From positions 31,645,820 through 31,709,819 of the forward strand of contig NW_020312817.1 of the NCBI RefSeq assembly GCF_003265705.1: a stretch of DNA of 64,000 bases, given 5' to 3'. Numbering within the stretch: the first letter of the stretch is position 1; every line of letters starts with the position of its first letter. The translations under genes were made by a program, and so were the position numbers. Below the pieces are notes generated by a model. That model saw only the letters and a list, made by a program, of their open reading frames with translations. It did not search any database and was not told the origin of the DNA. This document shows positions 1 to 10,214 of this stretch, piece after piece. This DNA comes from Callorhinus ursinus. Lineage: Eukaryota > Chordata > Mammalia > Carnivora > Otariidae.

Positions 1-443
1 CATGGTTTCCGACTACAGAGTGTCCGAAGAAAGTATACACTCGATATACTAACATATGTTCAAAGAGGTGGAATAATTAGACATTAACCAATATCTGTTT
101 TGGTTAACGTTAAAGTCACAAACATTTAAAATGGCCATGACTTCAGAGTTGACCACATGCAAGATACATATCACTTTAATAAGTTTATTTAACATCTGGA
201 AGGGATGCACATTTTGCTAGGACACAGTGTTCCAAAGAGTTTATAAAGGATGTGGTGCTCACAGGGCCTGGGGTTGTTAACTCTGAGGCTGTTAGTGCTG
301 GTACTCACCAGCATAAACGCCCACAGCGTGGGTCTAGCTCCAGGCTTACTCTCAGATTTCAGTGCCTCCTGAGGATGTCCCTGGAAGGGACTATGAACAC
401 AGTTCATACGTAAAGTTTTCACCCTCAAAAAAACAGTCATTCT
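1..443. other. Unique sequence, no gene recognised
   Basis: I see no recognisable coding, RNA or repeat signal here. The short open frames on both strands have no family features and are what chance gives in AT-rich mammalian DNA. Confidence 0.5.
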
Positions 444-617
444 GGGGCACCTGGGTGACTCAGTCGGTTAAGCATCTACCATCAGCTCAGGTTATGATCC
501 CAGGGTCAGCAGGGAGCCTGCTTCTCCCTCTGGCACTGCCCCTGCTTGTGTTCACACACTCTCTCTCTCTCTCTCTCTGTCAAATAAATAAATAAAATCT
601 TAAAAAAAAAAAAAAAA
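444..617 (+). mobile_element. SINEC (tRNA-derived carnivore SINE)
   Basis: The head reads GGGGCACCTGGGTGACTCAG. A degenerate B-box region, a CT-rich tract and AAATAAATAAAATCTT plus a 16-A tail follow. The bases CATTCT flank it on both sides (ending at 443 and again at 620-625), a short target-site duplication. It is slightly shorter than its relatives, with bases missing between the B-box region and 'CAGCAGGGAGCC'. The open frame across it is a shadow of the SINE. Confidence 0.95.
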
Positions 618-2204
618 GACATTCTATTCCTGTGTCTCAGTTGAACCTGTAGGCAATCCAGGTTAAAGAGCTAGAATGGTTGCAATGAATGGACCACACA
701 GAATGCCATGCTGAGTGATGTTCACTTTATTTTTCCATTAATGGGGAATCCAGTAAAGTTTTAAAAGTCTCTTTGAGGATATGAGTCCAGCAAGAGTGAG
801 GAATTCAAGGGAGTAGACAATGGAGGGAGATGGAGGGAGCAGATCAAGGCCTCGACATGTATAATGTTGGTAAGAACACAAAGGAAGGGAAGAAAAGAAG
901 GGACACTTAGAAGAATTGACAAGCCTTGATTCTGAGCAGAATTCCAAGCAGGGGTCTTGAAATTCACACTAGTTGGATCTTCTTAGTCACATGTCCACCT
1001 AGAACCAATCACAATGACCAAGGAGTCAAACATGCTGATCTGGGTCACATGCTCTACCTCCCAAATCAGATTCTGTTGAGACAAATGGATCCCCAAACTG
1101 AAATGAGGACTAATGGGAAAAAAATAATAGAAGCTGCAGGATCAGCCCCAAATATCTATTATATATTGTTTGGCCGAATCCCTTTCTCTTTCTTTCCATA
1201 TCAAGTTTATGACTTTTCTGTTAGATACAATGATTAAGTGGTTTGCCCAAAAGTTTCAAAAATGTATTATACAGAAATCAGCATCACTATCCTTACCATA
1301 GTGTTGAGAAAAGAGAGCAAGTGTTTAACAAAAACTTTTGAAAGGATATGAGAAGTAACTAGAGTGAATAGATTCAAATTCTAGACAAATGCAACAAGTT
1401 TTTGCCCCTGAAACATATTTTAGGCAGCATTCTCTAAAGCCAGGTGAAGTCTGAGGCTGCTGTGTTCTGCGCACTTTCTCCTCAATTCAGTCGAGGGCTG
1501 GCTTGGTAGTTGGTGACCCTGTTATGAGGCCACTTGTCACTCTGGCATCGATGATGAATGGTGTGACAAGATTTGGTATATCTCTGAAAATTAGTTAAAA
1601 ATGACTCCAAATTACCTAGTTTTGATTTTTTCCCCCTACATTATTGCATAATAAAGTCTTTAGCAACCAACGGTACATGCTTCTGAGAAGCATTTGACCA
1701 CAAGTGTCTTAGATTCAAAACACATTATTTTGTGGGAAGAAAGACATCAACCAGCACACAGACCCAACCTAATTCTGAATGGACTTAATTTCTGGATTTT
1801 AGACACTGCCTCACAATGTGATTAAAAACAGTGAGAGCCTCATTAAAACTCCAGAGGCTGAACCCCCAAACAGGGACTAACAGATACCTTTCCTAAGAGA
1901 AGGTATCTGCACAACATTTCTAAACTTTGAGCTGTCTGTCTGGCTAAAGCAGATGATCTCATAACAGGAATGATTTTCAAAATATTCGACACTGACCAAT
2001 CAGGGAAGACAGCCAACCAACCAGAATGTTCACTGATTTGGACATGCTACCTTTCCTCACCAGGTAAATGTCAGACCTGCTCCACGGACTGGGCAGATCG
2101 GAGGAGGGAAACCAACACAAGGCTGTGTTGGAGCAAGAGAAGGCTGCTCTGAATGGCGAGATGGGGAACCAGCCTACCTCTCCTAAGTCAACGGAGCCAA
2201 CATG
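618..2204. other. Unique intergenic-type sequence
   Basis: No exon, RNA gene or familiar repeat is recognised. The 103-codon plus-strand frame at 926-1237 has no domain, signal peptide or repeat that I can see and probably arises by chance. Confidence 0.5.
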
Positions 2205-2480
2205 TTCCAAGGAGGAGGCACTGATGAAAAGAAGAAGGGAAAGAGTGGAAGAAGAAGTAAAAGGCGGGTGAAGATGTACAAGGATAGAGCAGAAGCAGGG
2301 GACGAGAGGGAGGGAAAATGAGGAGAGGAGCGCAAGAAGGAATGGGGACATGAAATAACAGACCAGGAACAAGCAAGAACAGTGAAGGAGGCTGAGGAAA
2401 GGGGAGACGAGAAATTCCGACACTTAGAGGAGGAAAAAGAATAATGATGAAAGGGAAAGGAGAAAAAGGAGAGGTGTTAG
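2205..2480 (+). repeat. Purine-rich (GA/AAG) low-complexity tract
   Basis: The plus strand is strongly purine-biased (AGG, GAAGAAG, GGAGAGG, AAAGGAGAAAAAGG). The bias creates open frames of 67 codons (plus, Glu/Lys/Arg-rich) and 148 codons (minus, Ser/Leu/Phe-rich) that follow from composition alone. The tract could adopt triplex (H-DNA) structures, which is a property of such asymmetry and not something I can demonstrate. Confidence 0.75.
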
Positions 2481-2540
2481 ATTATCGATGAAAAATGGTA
2501 GTGTTTATGAATGATCGTTGTGTCTCATGCTGTGTGATGC

Positions 2541-2755
2541 AGGGGTGAGCAATCGTTTTCCGTAAAGGGGTAGACAGTGATGATTTAAGCTTGGTGGATG
2601 GTACAGTCGTTGTTCAGCTACACAACTGCAGTCACATGGAAGCAGTCCCAGACAGTCAGTACACAAAGGGGCGTGACTGTGTCCCAGTGAAACGTTACAG
2701 AAACAGGCATTGGGCCATATTTGGCCCACGGGTCCTAGTTGGATGACTCCCACAG
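2541..2755 (-). mobile_element. Ancient DNA transposon remnant (hAT-like)
   Basis: The order 'TTTTCCGTAAAGGGGTAGACAG ... GGGCGTGACTGTGTCCCAGT ... ACAGGCATTGGGCCATATTTGGCCCACGGG' (quoted in pieces) follows the antisense of a common mammalian DNA-transposon consensus containing 'GCCCGCGGGCCAAATCCGGCCC'. It is heavily diverged and has no coding capacity. The exact family name is not assigned from memory. Confidence 0.6.
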
Positions 2756-4678
2756 ACAATGGTGGTTCTGACATTTCTGGTAACTCTGCAGTGCCTAGCA
2801 TAGACCCAGGCACAAAATTCTAGAAAATATTAGAACCTCCTGGAAGAGCCATTTTACAGGCCCAAAAAATGGTCCAAAAGGGAGCCATTTTCAATGGCTT
2901 TTTATAACTTTAACCTACAAAATGGCAGTTTCCTGTATTCAACCTATCTGCTGCCCAGCCCATATGACACCCCTGTGGGTTCTCTCTCCCAAATATAACC
3001 TATAACAATGTACACAGAAGAGAAGCACTAGGTGGCTGATTCAGAGCTGTATTCAGTACTGACTGTTAAGCTTTCAGATTGTCAGAGTTCTCCATCCCCT
3101 GTAGGTAATGACTTCACAGAGTTTAGATCTGGGTCCCAGGGCAGCTTCAGACACCAGCACCAAAAACAAAAATGAAAACAAAAAACAAAAAACAAAAACA
3201 AAACAAAACAAAACAAACCCTTTTTGTCTCCTTAATGTATATCCTCCCCCGTTTCCTCAAGACTGTCCCCCAGCTTGACTTCAGGGCTAGGTTCTTCAGC
3301 CACCCAAAGTAGCCTATGGTGCTTAGGAATGGCTTTAGCAATGGGAGGTGACAAGATGTAGCCGAGGGGGGCTCCCCAGAAGTCGGAGCATGCTTAGCTC
3401 TCAAGCTCAGTATCAGAAAGGTGGGAGCCGACTCTCACCGCAGGCTCAGACTTCTGACAGTGACCTCACATTCTCTTGTTCTGTGATTGGGAAGAGCACC
3501 TTGCAGCCTCAGGACGCAGGCAGTTCTTGCTTGGCCAGAAGTTTCTGTCTGGGGAAGCCAGAGCCACTGTTCCATGCCTTCTGAGGCACCATGCAGGACA
3601 TGTGAGATTGATCTGGTGGCTGGTTTTCTTTCATTTATGTTCATTTGGCACCTGGCACCACAACCATCCTTCCGTTTGTTCTGGCTCCTAACCTCAACCA
3701 TTCTTCAGCCACCAGGGGTTTTTGAAGTCCTGCTCACATCACTTCCCAGGGTAGCGCAAGCCACCTTGTGAATTACCAGAGTTAAGAAATGGCCGCAAGG
3801 GACAGCGTCTTGAAGCCACGTGAAGAGAGACACAGTCACATGATTGCCTGTAAATAAAGCCTGATGATACTAAATGTTCAGAAAAGGAAAAGCTTAGCAC
3901 GGGTCTAGCATGATCACCTGCTCTGTGTTCCAAGGGGAACACATAGCTCTTGAAGGAAGGGAATCCTAATGTGTTACTCTCCAAGTAAATAAAATGCAGA
4001 AACGCTTTTGTAGGCATTTTGCCTTTGCAGGAAAAAAGTTCAGTTTGTATTTAGGAATGAATGAGTACGCATGGGTGTGTTTGCATAAGCATACTTGCTT
4101 CAAAACATTTTCTAGTAACTGCTGACAACAGCAACCCTAAGCCACCAGACACTAGTTCTCCCCATCTTGAAATGGACTGTTTGCTCCCCAGAGCAGCAGC
4201 TGTGATGCTCCCAGAATCATTCCTGGCCTCCCCAGGCTCTGAAATCTGCATATCCTGACCCTTCCTCCCTGGCCCCATCTGTCTCCCCAGCTTCCCTGCT
4301 CCTGTCACGCAAAGTTACTCAATACCCAGTAGGAGCTAACCAGAGCCAAGGAACCACGTTCCCACAGCTCCCATCTTGCCATTCACTTCGTGCGGCTCGG
4401 TTCCTATGCACTGCCACCCTGGGGCACGGACAGGGAGAGAGCTCCACATTTAAATCTCCAGCTTTGGGAAACAGATCATTCCTCCTCCATAGTCCCTCAC
4501 CAGTCACTGCTGCCCCTGGTTGAACCCCCTCCCCACACCCTGCTCTTTGTAGCCCAGCACATGTGTTTCTCTTTGTGACCAAATTTCACAGCAGACTGTA
4601 TGCAATTTAGTAATATCACTAGTAGTGCTTCATCTTTTTCGATCTATTTAGAGCTCAGGTTAAAGTTTACCAAACTAG
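2756..4678. other. Unique sequence with a short CAAAA tract
   Basis: Apart from the CAAAA-rich stretch at 3161-3217 I recognise nothing here. Several 60-95-codon open frames overlap one another on both strands at 3.3-4.6 kb without family features, and I treat them as chance frames. Confidence 0.5.
3161..3217. repeat. (CAAAA)n simple repeat
   Basis: Imperfect CAAAA/CAAAAA units run for about 57 bp. There is no SINE or L1 body immediately upstream that would make this a poly-A tail in the plus orientation. Confidence 0.9.
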
Positions 4679-4865
4679 GGGTGCCTGGGTGACTCTGTCG
4701 GTTAAGCATGGCTCAGGTCATGATCACAGGGTCCTGGGATCAAGCCCCACACCGGGTTCCCTGCTCAGCGGGGAGTCTGCTCCTCCCTCTCCTTCTGCCC
4801 CTCCACCCTGTTCCCTCTCTCTCTCAAATAAATAAATAAAATCTTTCAAAAAAGAAAAAGAAATC
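4679..4865 (+). mobile_element. SINEC with 11-bp target-site duplication
   Basis: The head is GGTGCCTGGGTGACTCTGTC and the A-rich tail ends AAATAAATAAAATCTTTC. TACCAAACTAG is duplicated at 4668-4678 and 4866-4876, a perfect 11-bp duplication typical of L1-mediated insertion. The B-box region reads GGGATCAAGCCCC. Confidence 0.97.
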
Positions 4866-4999
4866 TACCAAACTAGCTCTTTATCTGCATTATCTTCCAT
4901 AGTCTTTTCCCTTTGGGGCCTTAGTTCATACTGTTTGATATGGTGTAAGAAACAAGCTTTGTTTAGGACAGTCAGATTTAATAAATCTTTCTAGTTTCT

Positions 5000-5125
5000 G
5001 TATCTTCCTCTATAAAATAGTGAGTTACTGACTGACTTACTGCCTCTCTAGGAGTAAGGGAATCTGTATAAAATTCCTAGCATGGAACTTGATTCATAGC
5101 TGGTGCTCAACAAATGTTAATAGCC
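5000..5125 (+). mobile_element. MIR fragment
   Basis: The sequence runs 'TCTATAAAATAGTGAG ... CCTAGCATGGAACTTGATTCATAG ... GTGCTCAACAAATGTTAATAG' (quoted in pieces). This matches the 3' half of the mammalian-wide MIR consensus (CTGTAAAATGGG ... GCTCAATAAATGTTAG) with old divergence. Confidence 0.75.
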
Positions 5126-5194
5126 ACCTTCCCACCACCACAGCCTCGTGGTGTGACTAAAAGGAAGTTCAGATTGGCAAGTCACACTCTGGAA

Positions 5195-5340
5195 CAGCAC
5201 TTCTCAACCTTGGGAGCATAATGCAGTCACTTGGGGAGCTTTAAGAAGCACCCCCCATCATCCCCTCCCACCCTTAAATATCCCGAGTGGCCAACCTCCC
5301 TCGTTTCTTATTTTGATCTTAGGCATCAGTATCCCTAGGC
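5195..5340 (+). mobile_element. MER5-like hAT-Charlie remnant
   Basis: It begins CAGCACTTCTCAACCTTGGG and continues 'GTCACTTGGGGAGCTTTAA', the signature of the MER5 group. The middle is replaced by C-rich sequence and the right terminal repeat is not clear. Confidence 0.6.
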
Positions 5341-5630
5341 TTTAGCCTCTGCCACCAGACCAGACATGTGGTTTTCTTCTTCTTGCTTCTCTCTTTCTCT
5401 GCTTTCCACAAAGTTTTGGGGCAATTTGTTACACAGCAATAGATAACTAGTACATTCCTCATATCACAGCATGGCAGTTATGTCCCTGACTTTCAGATAG
5501 ATTTTCATTGTTGTGTGACTTGTTTCCCAAAAAATAAGGCAGTCATTAAATTTGCATGACTGATGGATTCATGTCTGGCTCTATGATTTTGATGTGTTGG
5601 CCTGCTCTGTTAGCTGTATTAAGAAAATGA

Positions 5631-6328
5631 ATGGCTGAGGACGCTGGGCAAGGGAAGGAGGGCCAGGGCAAGATGCACAGCCTGACCACAGTTGTGCTGC
5701 TCTGTGCCCTGGCCCAGGCTGCATGTGCAGGGCATCCTACCTACAAGTTCCTGAACAAGCAGGAGCCCTCAATGGACATGACGTTGGTGACCAACAGGGC
5801 AGCTCGGACCCTGCTATGGACTAAGCTCCTGCTATGGACTGGGCAGGGTCCTGAGCAGCCAGCTGTGGGAACCCGCCACCATCAACTACCCCCGAGAAGA
5901 GCCCACTGGGTCCACGCTTCTGCAGGGAGCATGCACTGTACCGCCATCCATCCATCCATCCATGTGGAGATGCACCGAGGGCCAGCTCTGCCAGACCGTC
6001 TGCCCCTACCAGGCCATCACCAGCGAGGCTGAGCCACGGGGCCCATGTCACCCACAGGGCCACCCACTGTGACATCAACAGGGCCAAGTGCATCTAGTGT
6101 GGCTTCTACCGGGAGGCCCGCCCTGTGGACCACATTGTCAAGGGCCCCAACTTCGAGTTCTCCACGGAGACGCACGATGAGCTGCTGTACGAGGAGAAGC
6201 GGCTCAATGACAGGGCCAAGGTGGAGGCCGAGATCACGGCCAACATCCAGGCCCACTACCTCTACCTCTGCTGCCCCCCGCCCGGTGGCCTGCAGCCCCA
6301 GCCCCCCAATAAGAAAGCTCAGGTCTCC
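5631..6328 (+). pseudogene. NDUFS8: Processed pseudogene of NDUFS8 (complex I TYKY subunit)
   Basis: The conceptual translation follows NDUFS8, the mitochondrial complex I subunit that carries two 4Fe-4S clusters. From the ATG at 5673, frame 0 gives a presequence-like start ([14 protein letters not shown]), a TYKF motif (TYKY in the parent), MDM and RAARTLLWT. Frame 1 then gives EPATINYP near 5869 and a CxxxCP cluster remnant followed by QAITSEAEP near 5989. Frame 2 gives CDINRAKCI, a TAG stop at 6095-6097 in place of the conserved Tyr, CGF, then [18 protein letters not shown] and a C-terminal NIQAHYLY. There are thus two net frameshifts, a nonsense codon, loss of about 15 presequence residues and loss of the first ferredoxin-like cysteine block. 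No introns are present although the parent gene is multi-exonic, and a 3'UTR-like stretch ends at AATAAG (6308-6313). This indicates retrotransposition of an mRNA. No poly-A or target-site duplication survives. It is not expected to encode a protein. Confidence 0.93.
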
Positions 6329-7051
6329 CTCCAACAAATAACCAGTGCCTTCTATAAGCGGCCATTTCTTCTCATTACTGGGGCCATCCTGAGGCTTCAT
6401 CTCTCAAGAAATGAAAGACTACCTCCCCTCTTAAGAATACTGGATAATTAATCAGTGGAAAGCTCACCATGGAGCCTTCTTTGTACTCACTAACCCCCCT
6501 CCTACCTGATCAGTAAACATGACCACAGATGCCCATGAGTTCCTTCTGTTCTTGGAACAGATCCTACTTCAGGGACAGCTTGGCTGACTCAGAGGTCCCT
6601 ATGTTTCTTCTTTCCTGAAACAAACACAAATCAATACTTTAAAACAGACATGTACTTAATATTTTTTAAAAGAACACCTACATATCCTAACAAACTGTTC
6701 GATTACATTCACCTTTCTGTTGTATTAGAACATCTTTATATACTTATTGCTTTAGAATATTATGATGAATGCATGGCCTTTCACAGACTCACCCTGTACC
6801 AATTTACCATCATTATATTCATTATTTGATGTTCATATGCCTTTTTTTTTTCCTGTCCCACAACTGGACTCAACTGACTTCCAAGAAATTCTGATTGCTT
6901 TGAGAAAGGAACAATATTAGACACAACAGTCCAAGCTTCTTGCGTGTGTGTTGCAGAGAAGTGCCAGGCCTTTAGCCACTGTTGCTTGGGCCTATTTTGT
7001 GACAGAGCCAGGAAAGAGATTTTTGTAGGGCACGAATTCATGCTGATTTTC
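6329..7051. other. Unique AT-rich sequence
   Basis: Nothing beyond low-complexity T runs is recognised between the NDUFS8 pseudogene and the next SINE. Confidence 0.5.
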
Positions 7052-7253
7052 TTTTTTTTTTTTAAGATTTTATTTATTTATTTGAGAGAGAGAGAGAGAA
7101 TGAGAGACAGAGAGCACAAGAGGGAAGAGGGTCAGAGGGAGAAGCAGACCCGCCCGCTGAGCAGGGAGCCCGATGTGGGACTCGATCCTGGGACTCCAGG
7201 ATCATGACCTGAGCCGAAGGCAGTCGCTTAACCAACTGAGCCACCCAGGCGCC
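7052..7253 (-). mobile_element. SINEC, reverse orientation
   Basis: Read on the plus strand it starts with the T-rich tail complement (AAGATTTTATTTATTTA), then a GA tract, and ends GCCACCCAGGCGCC, the complement of the SINE head. CTGATTTTC is duplicated at 7043-7051 and 7254-7262. A long GAGA tract shows the microsatellite part is well preserved. Confidence 0.97.
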
Positions 7254-7533
7254 CTGATTTTCCTCATATAGCAGAGTGTGTTGCTATAGGTTTTTGTCAG
7301 CCAGGGTCTCATAAGAAAAATAGAGCAAGTTTTCCTAGAAAGTCTAAAGATAGGTAGTTTCCCAGCCAAGCAATGAGGCAGAAGCCCCTGGAGACACCCC
7401 CTCCTCAGAATAGGGTCATACAGCTTTGCCTAGGCCCTCGAGAGAGAACAGCAGGGCTCATGGCTTCCTCAGCTGTACCGCCTGGCCACTCCCAGAGCTG
7501 GTACCCTCTGGTTCCCTCCCAGAGCTGCATTTC

Positions 7534-7744
7534 TTTTTTTTTTCTTTTTTTAAAGATTTATTTACTCATTTTAGAGAGAGAGAGCATGAGCAGAAGGGGC
7601 AGAGGGAGAGGGAGAGAGAACCTCAGGCAGACACCATGCTGAGCATGGAGCCAAATGCAGGGCTCGATCCCACGACCCAGAGATCACGACCTAAGCTGAA
7701 ACCAAGAGTCGGATGCTTAACCGACTGTGCCACCCAGGCGCCCC
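7534..7744 (-). mobile_element. SINEC, reverse orientation
   Basis: The tail complement AAAGATTTATTTACTCATTT, a GA-rich tract and the head complement CCACCCAGGCGCC are all present. The flanks CAGAGCTGCATTTC (7520-7533) and CAGAGCCTCATTTC (7745-7758) form a 14-bp target duplication with two mismatches, so this insertion is older than its neighbour at 7.05 kb. Confidence 0.96.
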
Positions 7745-7758
7745 CAGAGCCTCATTTC

Positions 7759-9517
7759 TATTAGGAGTAACACTTGGTCTCCACTTTGCTTGCTGCTTTA
7801 CCCCTCCACTTTCTTTGCCTCCAAGCAGCCTCAGTGCACCACTGGAGGGTGCTCAGGACCTCAAGGGTTCCTAGGATGCAGGATTTTCTGTTTTCAAACC
7901 AAGACAGTCCTGGGCCAATTGGGATGTAGTGGTCACCCCATCACCAGTGACCTAACAGCAGGACAGCTAAAGGAATTCGTTGCTTCTGCACTCTGCTCAG
8001 TAGAATACTAGAGGACAGAATAAAAATATGCTTGGGATCTACATGTAAGGCAATCACTCATTGAAGAGGCACACTGCAGTGTGAATAAATTCTCCAGCTC
8101 CTACATGCAAAACTGGAAGAGGCCGAGCTGTTTAACCTAGAAAACACACAGCTGTGAACAATTTTCTCATTCAAAAAACTCTGGTCTTCCAGCTGCAAAG
8201 CCTGGCTTCTCTTCCCTATCTCCGAGGGCCCTATAGAAGGTAGGTCTAAAAAACCAAAGCCGGATGGCAGATTCTCCAGGAGGGACAGGTACAGAGAGGA
8301 AAGCGCTTAGAAGTTTTCTTTACCCACAAACACCCTCCCACCTCTCACTTTTGCATGATCACAGGTCCTTTGGATTCCATAATCAGCCATTTCAATACAA
8401 GGCTTATTTTTCCCTTTGAAACTTGAAAACTTGAAACCCAGGCGATATTATTTTACCCACTGTCAAACTGAATCTGTTCATCATAAACTGCCACTGCACT
8501 GGCTTTTGCTAAGCAACCATCTAGCTGAAATACAAATGAACTTTCTATCTAAATCCTTCTTCATGAAATTTTCCATTCCTCAAATAATTGAAAGCCTAAA
8601 CCACTGATCAGGTTGTAAAATTGTGAAATTCTCTCAATTCTGAGAAGTAGTTTGAAATCACACTGAAAAATACCTTGCAGTCTCTTAGGAACAGACGCTA
8701 ACTGTGGTTTGTCATCCAATATGCAAAGGGCTATGGAGAAAATGATGACCTTGTGTCAGGTGTGGGCTCTCTTCCTTGGAGTTCTTCCCTCTAAGGTCAG
8801 GGGGCTGATCTCGCCGCCCCACGTGGTCCCCTCATGGCCAGGAAGTGCCTATTCACCACCAAGTTTACTTCCAAACACCACAGCATACTTAATTGTGTTT
8901 TCTGAAAGAAGTACCTCAATGTCATATATTGGCCCAAGCTAACTATAAACATACAAAAGAAAAGGGTCCCATATCATCTGGCCATTTATGGACATAGTAC
9001 TTGGGGGGAGGGGAAGCCTTGAAATTCTCTGTCTTATACATGAAGAAAGTCCTCTGTAAGAGCTCTTGTTGAATTATAGCTGACAACAGCATGGACAGCC
9101 CAGTCATGCCATAGAATTCTTTCCAGATCCAGTTTCATAATTCACCCTCTCCCATGTGGCCTCTATTGTTACATTTAGAAGACTTTTCTTAATAAGGGTC
9201 ACTTACGGGATCCTAATTGGGGATGTGAGATGGAAGAAGTTTAATAGCTATTCTGGGACTCATGACATCGTAGGAAACAAATGCTGGATTTTAAAACTCA
9301 GAAATTAGCACTGAGTGCAGCTTCCACCAGAACACTAGACGTGCTGCCCCAGGAAAGCTGCTTGCCCTCTCTCCAATTCTAGTATATGTGCTGCCGAAGC
9401 AAGCACAGCTGCTTTCCTTCTCTGAGCCTCAGCGTTTTCAACTATCAATTGTTCAACGGGTTCGGTCATTTGCAATCATTTTTATTATTTTCTAAAGTCC
9501 CCTTTAGCTATTGTGAG
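7759..9517. other. Unique sequence, no gene recognised
   Basis: No convincing exon, RNA gene or familiar interspersed repeat is visible. Open frames of 62-77 codons at 8416-8942 show no conserved features. Confidence 0.5.
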
Positions 9518-9577
9518 AGATGGATGGATGGATGGACAGATAGAAAAATGATGGATGGGTGGGCAGATGGATGAATA
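9518..9577. repeat. (GATG)n-type tetranucleotide tract
   Basis: Imperfect GATGGATG units interrupted by AGATAGAAAAAT directly precede the MLT1-like LTR. Confidence 0.9.
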
Positions 9578-9952
9578 TGTTGTGGGCTGAACTATGTCTC
9601 CTCAAAATCCATTTGTTGATGTCTTAACTCCCAGTAGCTCAGAATGTGGCTGTATTTGGAGATAGGGTCTTTAAAGAGGTAATGAAGGTACAATGATGTC
9701 ATATGGGTGGCCCCTAATCTGTTAGGACTAGTGTCCTTATAAGAAAAGGAAATTAGGACAGACACACATACAGAGAAGATGGCCATTTCTAAGCCAAGGG
9801 CAGAGTCCTCAAAAAAAAAAAAAAAAAAATTCAACCCTGTTGACACCTTGATCTCAGACTCGTAGCTTCCATAACTGTGAGGAAATAAATTTCTGTTGTC
9901 TAAATCACTCAGTCTATGGTACTTTGTGATGGCAGCCCTAAAAAACTAGCAT
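9578..9952 (+). mobile_element. ERVL-MaLR solo LTR (MLT1-like)
   Basis: The element begins TGTTGTGGGCTGAACTATGT and runs through 'CAGAATGTGGCTGTATTTGG', 'GGTGTCC'-like and 'CCTTATAAGAAAAGGAAATT' motifs, then 'CTGTGAGGAAATAAATTTCT' with its AATAAA, and ends near GGCAGCCCTAAAAAACTAGC. This is the layout of an MLT1-group non-autonomous LTR. A 20-A run at about 9811-9829 interrupts the middle. No internal retroviral coding sequence lies beside it, so it is a solo LTR and a non-coding fossil. Confidence 0.85.
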
Positions 9953-10011
9953 AGGTAGATAGATGGATGGATAGATAGATAGATAGATAGATAGATAGAC
10001 AGATAGATAGA
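9953..10011. repeat. (GATA)n microsatellite
   Basis: GATA units with a few GATG and GACA variants run for about 55 bp directly after the LTR. The central seven or so units are uninterrupted, so length variation between individuals is likely. Confidence 0.95.
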
Positions 10012-10214
10012 AAATAATCCAGACCAGAGAGACCTATTGTTAGCAAGATTCTGGTGTTTAAAGTGAACAAACCAAGTAAGGAGCACCCCTTTTTGTAATG
10101 CTATCCTGGCAGAGTCAACAATTTCTGTGTAGATGTGCTATGTTTACAAAGATTTTGGTTGCACTTTCAAAATATAAAAAGATAGTCAGCTGAGAACCCC
10201 ACATCCCCACTTTT

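Noticed and set aside
1977..2423. 148-codon minus-strand Ser/Leu-rich frame
   Set aside because: It is the complement of the purine-rich tract; Leu/Ser/Phe/Pro codons follow from CT-rich composition.
5631..6032. Functional small mitochondrial protein from the 133-codon frame
   Set aside because: After about 50 residues matching NDUFS8 the frame shifts into unrelated sequence, and the cysteine clusters are lost.
9578..9952. Intact endogenous retrovirus
   Set aside because: Only a solo, non-coding MaLR-type LTR is present; no internal region or second LTR lies nearby.
9953..10011. CRISPR-like array
   Set aside because: It is a 4-bp microsatellite without spacers; nothing else in the window has repeat-spacer structure.
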